Assembly (NCBI GenBank): GCA_965227905.1 | Contig: OZ245780.1 | Span: forward strand, 992,001 to 1,056,000 | DNA: 64,000 bases | Reading direction: 5' to 3' | Source: CBDDHT01 sp965227905 | GTDB lineage: Bacteria > Pseudomonadota > Alphaproteobacteria > Rhizobiales > Methyloligellaceae | Shown: piece after piece, positions 48,168 to 57,518 of the stretch | How the letters are laid out: each line of letters opens with the position of its first letter | Position numbering within the stretch: the first letter of the stretch is position 1 | The notes under the pieces: model-generated | Databases searched by the model: none | Told to the model about the DNA's origin: nothing | What the model saw: only the letters and a program-made list of their open reading frames with translations | Position numbers and translations under genes: made by a program

Positions 48168-49805
48168 CTAGAACCTGAAGACACCGCCAACAGCGCCGAT
48201 GCCGATGCTCAGGGTGCTCTTGCCACCACGCTTGGTGAAACCGAGGCTCACGCGAGGCCGGGGTGCCGGGGCCGGTGCGACCGGGCGGCGCCGGGGAGCC
48301 TGTTGGCGGCGAGGCTGCGAGCGACGTGCCTGACGGGTCGGTGCGCGGCGTGCCGGTGCGACATTGCGGGTTGCGCGGTTGCGCTTGACCTTCGGCGTGT
48401 GCCGGACCTGCTGGACGACCGGGCAGACGCGGTGCTGATGAGCGGCCACGACATCGATTGTCGACTGGACCGGCGTGTTGGCATCAAGGCCCGTCTTTGC
48501 ATGGGCGTTGAACATGTGGACGCTACCCCGTGAGCCACGGCCCCAGGCGCCGTCGATCTTGCCGTTATAGCATCCGACGCGCTTCAGCTCGGTCTGCAGG
48601 TGGACAGCAAGCATGTAGGGGCTGGCGACTGGTGCGGGTGTTGTCAGAGCCGGTGCGGCTGCCGTCGCAATCGGGGCGCCTGTCGTTGCGTCATTGGCCG
48701 TGCCGGTGTTCAGGCTGGCGAGCTTGACGCCGGATGCGGTGTTCTTTGCGCTTGTCGCGGTCTGCCGAGGCTCGACTGCGATGGAACGAACGGCTGCGAC
48801 GCGGGCCTTGGCGATCGGTGCATAGACGCCATTGGGATAGCGCTGGAGGTAGACCTTGTAGAGGTCGGGGTTCTTGCTGGCTTCGACCGAGGTCCAGAAG
48901 GTGTGCTCGACGGTTGCGTCCGCAACGGTGATGACCTTGGCTGCCGTCTGTGTTTTAGGCTGCGCAGTCGTAGCGGCCACGGAGCGGTTCTTGTTGAAGT
49001 AGAAGCGGCCTGTCAGGGAAGAGTTTTCCCAAGGAACCTGAGAGCTGTTGGTTGCGGCCATCACATCCTTGCGGACCTCGATCATCACGTCGTTGATACT
49101 CGCGTCGGTCGAGTCCATGTGCTTCAGGAGCGCTTTGGTGAAGGGGCTGTTCCGGCCATCGCCATCAAGGGCGACATTGCCGGGCTCGGTTGCGAACGAA
49201 ATCAGCATGCCTGCGGTCTTGTCGACGGCTGCGAGGCCCGAGGCGACGTTCAGCGATCGGCTTGCCTTGCCGAGCGTGTTGGCAAGTGGGTTGTTCCGGC
49301 AGGCATCCAGAAACACGAGATTGACGCGTTTGGTGCGCTGCATCTGGCGCAGGACCAGGTCGAGGCGGATCGATTCGAAGTCCAGATCGGCTTCTTCCTT
49401 CAGCGATGCGTCGACGGGGGCGAGATAGTTGGTGCCGTTTACCTGCAGGCCGTGGCCGGCATAGTAGAAGAGCGCCACATCGGCATCGGTGATTGCGCTG
49501 GAGAAATCCCGGATCTTCCGCTCGAGGCCATCGCGATTGAGATCCGTGCCGGAAATGACTTCGAAGCCGTATGTCCGCAGCTTGGTTGCCATGTCGGTGG
49601 CGTCATTTTTGGGGTTTGTGAGGGGAGCGGCATTCTTGTAGGCCGAATTCCCGATCACGAGTGCGACCCGCTTTTCAGCGAGGGCCGGAATGGATGCGGC
49701 CGCAAGCGCCAATGTCGCCACGATCAGCTTGCTGGTTGCCTTCAGCAAATTCGCGGCGGTCGAACGAACTGTCGAATTCTTTAAGAAATACCCTGTCGGT
49801 GCCAT
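48168..49805 (-). CDS. Secreted caspase-like protein with peptidoglycan-binding-like domain
   Basis: 545 residues from ATG 49805 (GGGGAGAG upstream). A signal peptide or anchor lies at about 20-43 (KLIVATLALAAASIPALAE). The caspase domain follows with His118 in YYAGHG and Cys169 in FLDACRNN, the intact dyad. Residues about 350-420 are Thr/Ala-rich linkers with a short helical unit (NPDLYKVYLQRYPNGVYAPIA). Near 430-480 is a peptidoglycan-binding-like fold (QTELKRVGCYNGKIDGAWGRGS). The end is very basic (Arg/Pro) and then SLGFTKRGGKSTLSIGIGAVG. Probably a periplasmic protease or scaffold. It is the second caspase-like protein in the window. Confidence 0.85.
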   Translation of the reverse strand: MAPTGYFLKNSTVRSTAANLLKATSKLIVATLALAAASIPALAEKRVALVIGNSAYKNAAPLTNPKNDATDMATKLRTYGFEVISGTDLNRDGLERKIRDFSSAITDADVALFYYAGHGLQVNGTNYLAPVDASLKEEADLDFESIRLDLVLRQMQRTKRVNLVFLDACRNNPLANTLGKASRSLNVASGLAAVDKTAGMLISFATEPGNVALDGDGRNSPFTKALLKHMDSTDASINDVMIEVRKDVMAATNSSQVPWENSSLTGRFYFNKNRSVAATTAQPKTQTAAKVITVADATVEHTFWTSVEASKNPDLYKVYLQRYPNGVYAPIAKARVAAVRSIAVEPRQTATSAKNTASGVKLASLNTGTANDATTGAPIATAAAPALTTPAPVASPYMLAVHLQTELKRVGCYNGKIDGAWGRGSRGSVHMFNAHAKTGLDANTPVQSTIDVVAAHQHRVCPVVQQVRHTPKVKRNRATRNVAPARRAPTRQARRSQPRRQQAPRRRPVAPAPAPRPRVSLGFTKRGGKSTLSIGIGAVGGVFRF

Positions 49806-50147
49806 TTGTCTCTCCCCTGGCGAAATATGTCCCGGTGGCAACGATGTTTGGTCCGTGTCGTCGCCTGTATTTAAAATGTGGGGGTAATTCTCACGCGGGC
49901 ATGTGATGGCCGTCACACTGCGAACAAATTTCAAAAACATACGGATTTCTGCGGTTCATGGACGTCCTGGCGCTGCTGAGAGGTGCTAACAGGCAGGGAA
50001 GAACCGCAACTTGGCCAGATTTGGCGGACTGAAGCGTTGATTGTCGGACTGAAACAAACCAGAAAGTCAAAAAATCGCCTTCAAGAACCGAGTTCCTTCC
50101 GAGCACGTCACATCTGGACCGTCTGACACCGAATTAGTGAGGTTTCC
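49806..50147. other. Divergent promoter region
   Basis: 342 bases between the divergent caspase-like and DUF808 genes. No gene was recognised. The A+T-rich stretch around 49850-50090 probably holds both promoters. Confidence 0.4.
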
Positions 50148-51134
50148 GTGAGCACAGGACTGATTGCACTTCTCGACGACATTGCCGGTCTCGCAAAAGT
50201 CGCCGCGGCCTCGCTCGACGACGTTGCCGCCAAGGCTGCCAAGGCTGGCTCAAAGTCGCTCGGTGTCGTGATCGACGATGCGGCTGTCACACCGCGCTAT
50301 GTGGTCGGCTTTGCCGCCGCACGCGAGTTGCCCATCGTCGCAAAAATTGCGACGGGCTCTCTGAAAAACAAGATCTTCTTTTTGCTACCGGGTGCGTTGG
50401 CACTCAGTCTGTTTGCGCCCTGGGCGATAACACCGCTTCTCATGCTCGGGGGGCTGTTTCTTTGCTATGAGGGCACGGAAAAGATCTATGAAGCGTTGGT
50501 TCCGCACAAGGCCAAGGCGCATGAAGCCAAGATCGGTCTCGCCGAGACCGATCCCAAAGCACTGGAAGACATGAAAGTCGCCGGCGCTATCAGAACCGAT
50601 TTCATTCTGTCGGCAGAAATCATGGCGATCACGCTTTCGGCGGTCCCCGATGCGGGGTTCTGGACCCAGGCCATTATCCTTGCGCTCGTAGGGGTCGGCA
50701 TCACGTTTCTGGTCTATGGAGCTGTCGCATTGATCGTAAAAGCCGACGATGTCGGCCTGGCGCTCGCCTCTCGCGAACCGGTCACGCCTCTAGGTCCGCT
50801 TATTCAGGCAATCGGCCGCGGTCTGGTGGTCGGCATGCCCTATTTTCTCAAGGCGCTTGCGATAATCGGCACGGCCGCCATGATCTGGGTCGGCGGCGGC
50901 ATCTTGGTCCATGGGCTGGAGGAGTTCGGTCTTGGAGCCATCGCCCATGTGATTCATGACGCGGGTGCTGCGGTTGGACAAGCGACGCCGGTAATGAGTG
51001 GGTTCGTGGAATGGCTGGTGGTTGCCGCCGGCTCCGGCATTGTCGGGTTGGTGGCTGGTGCCGTGTTGATACCTATTGTCAGCGTTCTGCTCGTACCCGC
51101 TTGGCAAGGGATGAGTGCGTTGGTGCGCCGATGA
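50148..51134 (+). CDS. yedI: DUF808 (YedI-like) membrane protein
   Basis: 328 residues from a GTG start. The start STGLIALLDDIAGLAKVAAASLDDVAAKA is diagnostic of the family. Several membrane segments follow (LPGALALSLFAPWAITPLLMLGG at about 79-101, AIILALVGVGITFLVYGAVALI, a third near ALAIIGTAAMIWVGGGILVHG and a fourth near GIVGLVAGAVLIPIVSVLL). The role is unknown; homologues are inner-membrane proteins of enterobacteria and rhizobia. No partner is obvious nearby. Confidence 0.9.
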   Translation: MSTGLIALLDDIAGLAKVAAASLDDVAAKAAKAGSKSLGVVIDDAAVTPRYVVGFAAARELPIVAKIATGSLKNKIFFLLPGALALSLFAPWAITPLLMLGGLFLCYEGTEKIYEALVPHKAKAHEAKIGLAETDPKALEDMKVAGAIRTDFILSAEIMAITLSAVPDAGFWTQAIILALVGVGITFLVYGAVALIVKADDVGLALASREPVTPLGPLIQAIGRGLVVGMPYFLKALAIIGTAAMIWVGGGILVHGLEEFGLGAIAHVIHDAGAAVGQATPVMSGFVEWLVVAAGSGIVGLVAGAVLIPIVSVLLVPAWQGMSALVRR

Positions 51135-51144
51135 AGCGAGTTCG

Positions 51145-51774
51145 ATGAAAACCGACCTTCTGGGATTTTTGGGCAAATACGAAATTGGTCATCCGACGCG
51201 GGTCGAAAGGCTGAACTTTGAGAATTCATCCTGTGCCATTCACCTCATTGGGCGCGGATGGTGGCTGGATGAACCGGGCGATCGCGAAGACGTGCGGATC
51301 GAATTCCGGTTCGACGGCATCGAAGATGCGCGTATTTCCGAAGAGTGGTTTTTGTCCGACGACTATGATGAAGCTCTTCAGAATTTTTCGGTCGCGCCTA
51401 TGCGCCAGCAGGAATGGGCCGCTGGCGACGCCGTCAGAGTTTTCTGCAGCCAACCTCTAAGAGATCCCTTGTCCATTGTTGGCGTGCTCGACGATTATCT
51501 CATGCGATCCGGCTGCCCTTACGAGATCGCTCAATTCCTGCATATGGGCGACCATCGGTCATTTCGACAATTCTTCGAAATGGTACGTAAAGAAAACTAC
51601 CTACTGTTGTCAGGGAATGCATCAGTCAGCCGTCCGGTTTTGCGTGAACTTGAGCGCCAAGGCGTTGAGCACTCCACGATCACTGAACAAACCGAAGAAG
51701 ATTCTCGGTTACTCGTAATTTGGGGATGCGGATATTTGATTTGTCGTTCAGCTCTTGCGATCTATGACGCTTAG
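51145..51774 (+). CDS. Hypothetical protein
   Basis: 209 residues from ATG 51145. It is acidic and soluble, with no membrane segment. Notable parts are IEFRFDGIEDARISEEWFLSDDYDEAL and CPYEIAQFLHMGDHRSFRQFFEMV. No family was recognised; the size and composition recall small immunity-type proteins, but nothing supports that further. It lies 10 bases after the DUF808 gene and its stop overlaps the convergent methyltransferase gene by 4 bases. Confidence 0.6.
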   Translation: MKTDLLGFLGKYEIGHPTRVERLNFENSSCAIHLIGRGWWLDEPGDREDVRIEFRFDGIEDARISEEWFLSDDYDEALQNFSVAPMRQQEWAAGDAVRVFCSQPLRDPLSIVGVLDDYLMRSGCPYEIAQFLHMGDHRSFRQFFEMVRKENYLLLSGNASVSRPVLRELERQGVEHSTITEQTEEDSRLLVIWGCGYLICRSALAIYDA

Positions 51775-52346
51775 ATTTTCCATTCGCCCGCCAAATGGTG
51801 TTTAGGTCCATGAGCTGCAATTCGCTGCACTATAGATCGATTGCCGCTCTCTTCAACACGCCCATGCTCGTATCCGACAACTGTCAGTGTTGGTGTAACG
51901 GCTTCGATGAGCTCATTCGGCTGGAGGAGAAATTCGGGTCTGAATGGTCGGCCGTCCGGATGGGTATGGCCGGCGGCAAAGGTAGCGTAGATGAGCAGAC
52001 CGTTATCGCGGACTGCTGTCACGATGTCGGGAAGGATCGGGCGCCATAGATAATTGGTGACAATCACGCAATCGAAACTTAGGGGAGCAAAGGGGAACTC
52101 GTCGCCTGTTTCGAGATCGCCTTCGATCAGCGTGACATCCGGCTTGCCGTCGAGATCGGCAACACCTGAAATGTCGCGGTCGAGGCACGTCACGGCTAAG
52201 CCATTCTCCAGCGCCATACGGGCATGTCGTCCGCCGCCGCATGCGAGGTCCAGGACATGCCCTCCGGTTATGACACCGGGAAGAAAACGACGAACCCAGC
52301 CCATCGGTTCAGACGTACCGGCATGGCGTTTTGGCATTGAGCCCAT
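51771..52346 (-). CDS. Class I SAM-dependent methyltransferase
   Basis: 191 residues. The AdoMet-binding motif is HVLDLACGGGRHARMALENG, with the acidic residue after the second strand in VTCLDRDISG and motif II-like FDCVIVTNYLWRPILP. The chain resembles TehB-type methyltransferases acting on small molecules; the substrate is unknown. It converges with the unknown gene before it and is divergent from dapF, with 122 bases between starts. Confidence 0.8.
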   Translation of the reverse strand: MGSMPKRHAGTSEPMGWVRRFLPGVITGGHVLDLACGGGRHARMALENGLAVTCLDRDISGVADLDGKPDVTLIEGDLETGDEFPFAPLSFDCVIVTNYLWRPILPDIVTAVRDNGLLIYATFAAGHTHPDGRPFRPEFLLQPNELIEAVTPTLTVVGYEHGRVEESGNRSIVQRIAAHGPKHHLAGEWKI

Positions 52347-52468
52347 GATGTTCTGTTCCTCAGGTATGGCCGGTGGGTGTTTTTGACGCTTGCACGTCGC
52401 GATAATTCGTTGACCGTTTGTGCTGCGTTTGTTTGCGGCAGCGCAGCAATCCCCATATAACGCTGATC

Positions 52469-53341
52469 ATGAGTGAACAAGGCGCCATTCCATTTCGAAA
52501 GATGAACGGGCTCGGCAATGATTTTGTCGTTCTGGATGCCCGTGTGCGCTCGCTCGCGCTCAATCCTGATATCGCCAGCCGAATCTCCGACCGCAAGAAC
52601 GGCGTTGGATGCGATCAATTGATCACGCTTGAAGAGTCGCGCGACGCCGATGTTTTTATGCGAATCCGTAATGCCGATGGCGGCGAGGTGGATGCTTGCG
52701 GGAATGCCGCCCGCTGCGTTGCCGCGCTCATGGCTGTCGAGAAGGGGCGCCCGCAGGTCTCGCTCGAGACAAACGATGCCATCCTTGGCGCGGTGCTGAA
52801 CGGCGATGGGACGGTGACCATCGACATGGGTGTGCCCCGGTTGCGCTGGGACGAGATCCCGCTGGCCGAAGAGTTTCGCGATACTCGCATGATCGAGCTT
52901 CAAGTCGGGCCTATCGATGCGCCGGTTCTGCATTCGCCGAGCGTCGTCAATGTCGGGAACCCGCATTGCGTCTTCTGGGTTGAGGATGTGGAGGCATTCG
53001 ATCTCGAGGGCTTCGGCCCGATGCTGGAGCATCACCCGCTGTTTCCTGAGCGCGCCAACATTTCGTTGGCGCAGGTGACAGGGCCGGATTCGATTATTCT
53101 GAAAGTCTGGGAGCGCGGTGTCGGACAGACGCGGGCATGCGGGACAGCCGCATGTGCCGTTGGTGTGGCGTCCGCCCGAAAAGGACTGACGGGACGGCGC
53201 GTTGTCGTCACGTTGCCCGGAGGCCCGTTGACGATCGAGTGGCGCTCGCCCGACGATCATATCCTTATGACCGGACCCTTTGCGCTCGACTATGAGGGCG
53301 AACTCGACGCGTCGATCTTTGCCGTCGGTGCGAGCCTATGA
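52469..53341 (+). CDS. dapF: Diaminopimelate epimerase
   Basis: 290 residues from ATG 52469. The two catalytic cysteines are Cys77 (VDACGNAARC) and Cys224 (TRACGTAACA), each in its usual motif, and KMNGLGNDFVVLD is the N-terminal signature. It converts LL- to meso-diaminopimelate for lysine and peptidoglycan. Its stop overlaps the mtaB start as ATGA, the first link of a tightly coupled operon. Confidence 0.95.
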   Translation: MSEQGAIPFRKMNGLGNDFVVLDARVRSLALNPDIASRISDRKNGVGCDQLITLEESRDADVFMRIRNADGGEVDACGNAARCVAALMAVEKGRPQVSLETNDAILGAVLNGDGTVTIDMGVPRLRWDEIPLAEEFRDTRMIELQVGPIDAPVLHSPSVVNVGNPHCVFWVEDVEAFDLEGFGPMLEHHPLFPERANISLAQVTGPDSIILKVWERGVGQTRACGTAACAVGVASARKGLTGRRVVVTLPGGPLTIEWRSPDDHILMTGPFALDYEGELDASIFAVGASL

Positions 53342-54594
53342 GTGCGCCGGAGATTCTGACATTCGGTTGCCGGCTCAATGCCTATGAGTCAGAGATCATG
53401 CGCGCGGAGGCGGATGCGGCCGGGCTGGAAGATGTTATTCTGGTCAATACCTGCGCGGTAACCAGCGAGGCCGTGCGCCAGGCACGCCAGGCAATTCGCA
53501 AGGCGCGGCGCGAGAACCCGGATGCACGCATCGTCGTCTCAGGCTGTGCGGCGCAGATCGAGCCGGATCGCTTCGCCGAAATGCCAGAAGTCGATCATGT
53601 CATCGGCAATGACGAGAAGACAGAAGCCGCGACCTTTGCCGCCCTGAAGGGTAACGATTTGGAGCGCGTGCGCGTCAACGACATCATGGCCGTTCGCGAA
53701 ACGGCCGGACATATGATTTCAGGATTTGGGACACGGGCACGCGCCTACGTCCAAATTCAGAATGGCTGCGATCACCGCTGTACATTTTGTGTCATTCCCT
53801 TCGGACGCGGTCCGTCCCGTTCGGTTCCGGCCGGCGAGGTGGTGACACAGATCCGTACGCTCGTTGAGGGCGGATACCGCGAAGTCGTGCTGACGGGCGT
53901 CGATATCACTGCCTATGGCCGTGATCTGCCCGGAACATTGTCGCTCGGCAGTCTGGTCCAGAAGATCCTGAAGCTGGTACCCGAACTCGACAGGCTTCGG
54001 CTCTCGTCCATCGATTCGATCGAGACCGACAAGGCACTGCTTGATGCGATCGCGAACGAACCTCGGTTGATGCCGCATCTGCATTTGTCGTTGCAGGCCG
54101 GCCACGATCTCACGCTCAAGCGGATGAAGCGGCGGCACTCGCGCGATCATGCCATCGCGTTCTGCAACGACGTCCGGGCATTACGGCCCGACATGGTCTT
54201 TGGCGCCGACCTGATCGCAGGCTTTCCAACCGAGACGGATGAGATGTTCGACGGTACGCTGTCGATTATTGACGCATGCGAGTTGACGCATCTGCATATC
54301 TTTCCGTTCTCGCCACGACCGGGCACGCCTGCGGCAAGGATGCCGCAACTCGACCGCCAGACCGTAAAAGCCCGCGCGCAGCGCTTGCGCGAGCAGGGCA
54401 GGGCTGCACTGGCGCGCCATCTCGATGCGCAGGTCGGCCAGGATGTGCAGGTCCTGAGCGAAACCGAATCCAAGGGGCGCACACCGCAATTCACGCCGGT
54501 TCGTCTGGATGGCGACACCGTGCCCGGGAGTGTGCTCATGGCGCACGTAACCGGCCAGGATGGAGCCATGCTCCATGGGACGCCTATTGCATGA
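53338..54594 (+). CDS. mtaB: tRNA t6A37 methylthiotransferase MtaB
   Basis: 418 residues. Radical-SAM methylthiotransferase: N-terminal cluster cysteines Cys11, Cys39 and Cys70, radical-SAM cluster Cys144, Cys148 and Cys151 (CDHRCTFCVIPFGRG), and a C-terminal TRAM-like part. It adds a methylthio group to t6A37 of tRNAs reading ANN codons. The gene sits between dapF and ftsY with ATGA overlaps at both ends, an order common in alphaproteobacteria. Confidence 0.93.
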   Translation: MSAPEILTFGCRLNAYESEIMRAEADAAGLEDVILVNTCAVTSEAVRQARQAIRKARRENPDARIVVSGCAAQIEPDRFAEMPEVDHVIGNDEKTEAATFAALKGNDLERVRVNDIMAVRETAGHMISGFGTRARAYVQIQNGCDHRCTFCVIPFGRGPSRSVPAGEVVTQIRTLVEGGYREVVLTGVDITAYGRDLPGTLSLGSLVQKILKLVPELDRLRLSSIDSIETDKALLDAIANEPRLMPHLHLSLQAGHDLTLKRMKRRHSRDHAIAFCNDVRALRPDMVFGADLIAGFPTETDEMFDGTLSIIDACELTHLHIFPFSPRPGTPAARMPQLDRQTVKARAQRLREQGRAALARHLDAQVGQDVQVLSETESKGRTPQFTPVRLDGDTVPGSVLMAHVTGQDGAMLHGTPIA

Positions 54595-55649
54595 GCAATG
54601 ACAGCGGCAAAAAGCCGGGCCTGTTCGGTCGCATGATGGGCCGGGGCGGCGACGCGGCTGTTAGCGAAGACGTCGCTGTCGAAGGTGATGTGGCTGACAA
54701 TGCAGCCGAAGCCGAGGCGCCGGAACCCAAGAAGGGTTGGTTTTCGCGTCTGAAGGATGGGATGCGCCGCACGTCGAGTGCGCTGGCGGAAAACATCACG
54801 GCCATCGTCACCAAGCGGAAGCTGGACGACGACACGCTTCAGGAACTCGAAGACAGTTTGATCCAGGCCGATCTCGGCATCGATATGGCGATGCGGATCA
54901 CCGAGGCCCTGGCGAAAGGCCGGTACGATAAGGAGATCTCGCTTGAAGAGGTCCGCGATGTGCTGAGCACAGAGGTTATTGCTGTTCTGGACCCGGTCGC
55001 CAAACCGCTGGTTCTCAGTCCCGACAGAAAGCCGCATGTCATTCTGGTGGTGGGCGTGAACGGCACCGGCAAGACCACGACGATCGGCAAGCTTGCCAAA
55101 CGTTTTCGGGCCGACGGCTTGAAAGTGGTTCTCGCGGCGGGAGATACGTTCCGTGCAGCGGCTATCGATCAGTTGGGTATCTGGGGCGAGCGAACGGGTG
55201 CAACGGTCGTCGCCCGTGCGCCAGGGGCCGATTCGGCCGGACTGGTTTATGATGCTTATGAAGGCGCGCGGCGCGATGGCGCAGACGTGCTACTCATCGA
55301 TACGGCTGGCCGACTGCAAAACAAGTCCGATCTGATGGACGAGCTTGCGAAGGTCGTTCGGGTACTCAAGAAGATCGATGAGGCGGCGCCGGACGACGTG
55401 TTACTCGTCCTTGATGCCACCACCGGACAGAACGCGATGGCGCAGACGGATGTTTTTCGCGAAATCGCCGGTGTGACAGGGTTAGTCATGACCAAACTCG
55501 ACGGGACGGCACGCGGCGGCATTCTGGTCGCAATCGCCGCGAAATATAGCCTTCCAGTCCATGCAATCGGCGTTGGAGAGGGGATCGACGATCTTCAACC
55601 TTTCGATGCCGCCGAGTTTGCCGCAGCAATTACGGGCCGTGAGACCTGA
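54591..55649 (+). CDS. ftsY: SRP receptor FtsY
   Basis: 352 residues. An acidic A-domain (about 20-45) and the KKGWFSRLKDGMRRTSSAL membrane-binding helix start the protein. The GTPase has GVNGTGKTTTIGKLAK at 155-170, LLIDTAGRLQNKSDLM and MTKLDGTARGG. It receives Ffh-ribosome complexes at the membrane. The longer frame upstream belongs to mtaB in another frame; the ATG overlaps the mtaB stop by 4 bases. Confidence 0.95.
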   Translation: MSNDSGKKPGLFGRMMGRGGDAAVSEDVAVEGDVADNAAEAEAPEPKKGWFSRLKDGMRRTSSALAENITAIVTKRKLDDDTLQELEDSLIQADLGIDMAMRITEALAKGRYDKEISLEEVRDVLSTEVIAVLDPVAKPLVLSPDRKPHVILVVGVNGTGKTTTIGKLAKRFRADGLKVVLAAGDTFRAAAIDQLGIWGERTGATVVARAPGADSAGLVYDAYEGARRDGADVLLIDTAGRLQNKSDLMDELAKVVRVLKKIDEAAPDDVLLVLDATTGQNAMAQTDVFREIAGVTGLVMTKLDGTARGGILVAIAAKYSLPVHAIGVGEGIDDLQPFDAAEFAAAITGRET

Positions 55650-55650
55650 T

Positions 55651-56250
55651 ATGAGCGAGAATGTTCCGGCCCAGCAGGCCGAAGACGCCGAGCAAGAGTC
55701 GCCATTGTTGCGCCTGGGTCTCGATTTCGGACCGCTGTTGATCTTCTTTGTCGTGAACTGGCTTGGTGGGCTTTTTTGGGCGACCGGCGTCTTCATGGTC
55801 GTCACCGTAATTGCCTTGGCAATTTCGCGGATCGTGACGGGCAAGATCGCCACGATGCCACTCGTCACCGCCGGTTTCGTCATGGTCTTCGGCGGGTTGA
55901 CGCTCTACCTGCAGAACGAGACATTCATCAAGGTCAAGCCGACCATCATCTATATGTTGTTCGCGGCAGCTTTGCTGATCGGTCATTTGATGAACCGAGC
56001 GCCACTGAAAATTTTGCTGGGTCAGGCCTTTGAGCTGACCGATACAGGTTGGCGTATTCTGACGTTCCGCTGGGCTGGATTCTTCGTCGCCCTTGCTGTC
56101 CTCAATGAGATTGTCTGGCGCAACGTTTCGAACGACACTTGGGTGACGTTCAAAGTCTTCGGATTGCTTCCGATCACGCTCATATTCGCGATGCTCCAGA
56201 TCCGCGTTATTCAGCGTCATTCAGTCGCGGAAGAACAGCCCGACAAGTGA
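55651..56250 (+). CDS. yciB: Inner-membrane septation protein A (YciB/IspZ)
   Basis: 199 residues, starting 1 base after the ftsY stop. Multiple membrane segments and the family blocks LDFGPLLIFFVVNWLGGLFWATGVF, KPTIIYMLFAAALLIGHLM, LLGQAFELTDTGWRILTFRWAGFF and NEIVWRNVSNDTWVTFKVFG are clear. The protein affects cell division and envelope upkeep in enterobacteria. It is the last gene of the dapF operon. Confidence 0.93.
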   Translation: MSENVPAQQAEDAEQESPLLRLGLDFGPLLIFFVVNWLGGLFWATGVFMVVTVIALAISRIVTGKIATMPLVTAGFVMVFGGLTLYLQNETFIKVKPTIIYMLFAAALLIGHLMNRAPLKILLGQAFELTDTGWRILTFRWAGFFVALAVLNEIVWRNVSNDTWVTFKVFGLLPITLIFAMLQIRVIQRHSVAEEQPDK

Positions 56251-56591
56251 ATTGCGCCAGTGTTCGGCGGTTCGAAGCCAAATCTTTCTACTTCGCGATA
56301 ATCGTTCGCTCGATATCTCTAGATGCGGCAAATGGCGCATCAGATACGCGGCGCCAAAGGCGGCATAATTGCTTATGCGTCGCCGACCGATGATCGGATC
56401 ACGTCTGTTTGATTTGGATGTGATTGGACGACATCGGGGTGGCGACACCAAATGTACTCAGAGACCATGCGCCCGACGCTGTCGCAATGCACACTGCGAC
56501 CGGTACCGTCCAGCGCATGGGCCGGTTCCAGCGCCACAACGTCTGGAACGGGTCCACCTGAACGAACATGGAAGGTCCGAGGCGAAAAGCG
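56251..56591. other. Intergenic region, nothing recognised
   Basis: 341 bases between yciB and the MarR gene. No convincing frame, hairpin with T-run or tRNA was found. Confidence 0.4.
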
Positions 56592-57050
56592 ATGGACGTG
56601 AAATCAAATCCTACAAGTCAGCTTCAGCAGTCACCCATTCATCTGTTGCACCGCGTTGGTCAGTGCGCGAGCGATATTTTCAGTGAGGAAGTCCGCACCG
56701 GAGATTTGACCCCCCGGCAATATGCGGTCCTCCTGACCGTTTCCCAGAACGAAGGCCTGAGCCAGACCGATCTGGTTGAGCGCACCGGCATCGACCGATC
56801 GACGCTCGCAGATATTATACGGCGCATGCTCAAAAAAGGTTTCGTTCACCGCAGGCGGACCAAGGAAGATGCCCGGGCCTATGCGGTCAGGCTGACCTCC
56901 GACGGTTGGGATGCGCTTCGCCGGGCGGAACCGGCGGCAATTCACGCAGATGAGCGTATCCTGTCAGCGCTTGATCCGGCCCAGCGAAACGAGTTCCTGC
57001 TGTCGCTGTCGGCTATCGTTGATGCGATTGAGTCTCAAGAGACGGCCTAG
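56592..57050 (+). CDS. MarR-family transcriptional regulator
   Basis: 152 residues from ATG 56592 (GAGGCG upstream); ATG 56568 is possible. The winged helix covers about 40-105: LTPRQYAVLLTVSQNEGLSQTDLVERTGIDRSTLADIIRRML, then the wing RRRTKEDARAYAVRLTSDGW. Such dimers repress nearby or distant genes and respond to phenolic or oxidative signals. No target gene is adjacent in the same or opposite direction with an obvious palindrome, so the regulon is unknown. Confidence 0.85.
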   Translation: MDVKSNPTSQLQQSPIHLLHRVGQCASDIFSEEVRTGDLTPRQYAVLLTVSQNEGLSQTDLVERTGIDRSTLADIIRRMLKKGFVHRRRTKEDARAYAVRLTSDGWDALRRAEPAAIHADERILSALDPAQRNEFLLSLSAIVDAIESQETA

Positions 57051-57064
57051 GCCTCTTGTAGGCG

Positions 57065-57430
57065 TCAGACTTTGATGTTGAGGCGACTTCCCGGCGGCTC
57101 AGGCTTGGCGGGAGGTCCTTCAGCGTGAGGAATGCCCGCGGGTGATGGCCCAAGCGGTGCGACGTTTCTTTCGATCTGTCCGACAAGAACACCGGCATAG
57201 GCCGATAGTGTCTGCAACGTGAATGTATGGGGTGCGGCCGTCGGAGCAGCAGCGGGCCCGCTCGGCGCCGTTGCCGTAGCGATGGGCGGCTTTTCAGCCT
57301 GCCTGTAGGCCGCCGGCTCAAATCCGGCATTTTTCGAAGGCGTGCTTTGCTGTGGATCGACGGCACCCTGTCGCTGTCCGCCGATCTGAGGAGCAACTGG
57401 TGGTCGAGTTGGCAGATTGACGGGCGCCAT
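57065..57430 (-). CDS. Hypothetical Pro/Ala-rich protein
   Basis: 121 residues from ATG 57430 (AAGGAC upstream). The first 65 residues are low complexity, rich in Pro, Ala and Gln. The segment HTFTLQTLSAYAGVLVGQIERNV may be one amphipathic helix. No signal peptide or known family. It converges with the MarR gene and lies 88 bases downstream of the ccmG stop on the same strand, so it could be the tail of the ccm transcript. Confidence 0.5.
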   Translation of the reverse strand: MAPVNLPTRPPVAPQIGGQRQGAVDPQQSTPSKNAGFEPAAYRQAEKPPIATATAPSGPAAAPTAAPHTFTLQTLSAYAGVLVGQIERNVAPLGPSPAGIPHAEGPPAKPEPPGSRLNIKV

Positions 57431-57518
57431 CGGCAAAGTCCTTTAGGAATGGTTACCCCAAACTCTGCTGTAAGTGTTGCCGTATGGTTAACAAAACCTT
57501 TTCAGGCATCACTTTGGG

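Noticed and set aside
48600..49784. A 394-codon plus-strand open frame opposite the caspase-like gene
   Set aside because: Antisense shadow; the caspase-like gene has its own ribosome site, signal peptide and terminator.
52268..53260. A 330-codon minus-strand open frame opposite dapF
   Set aside because: Shadow of dapF, no family features, and it overlaps the methyltransferase start.
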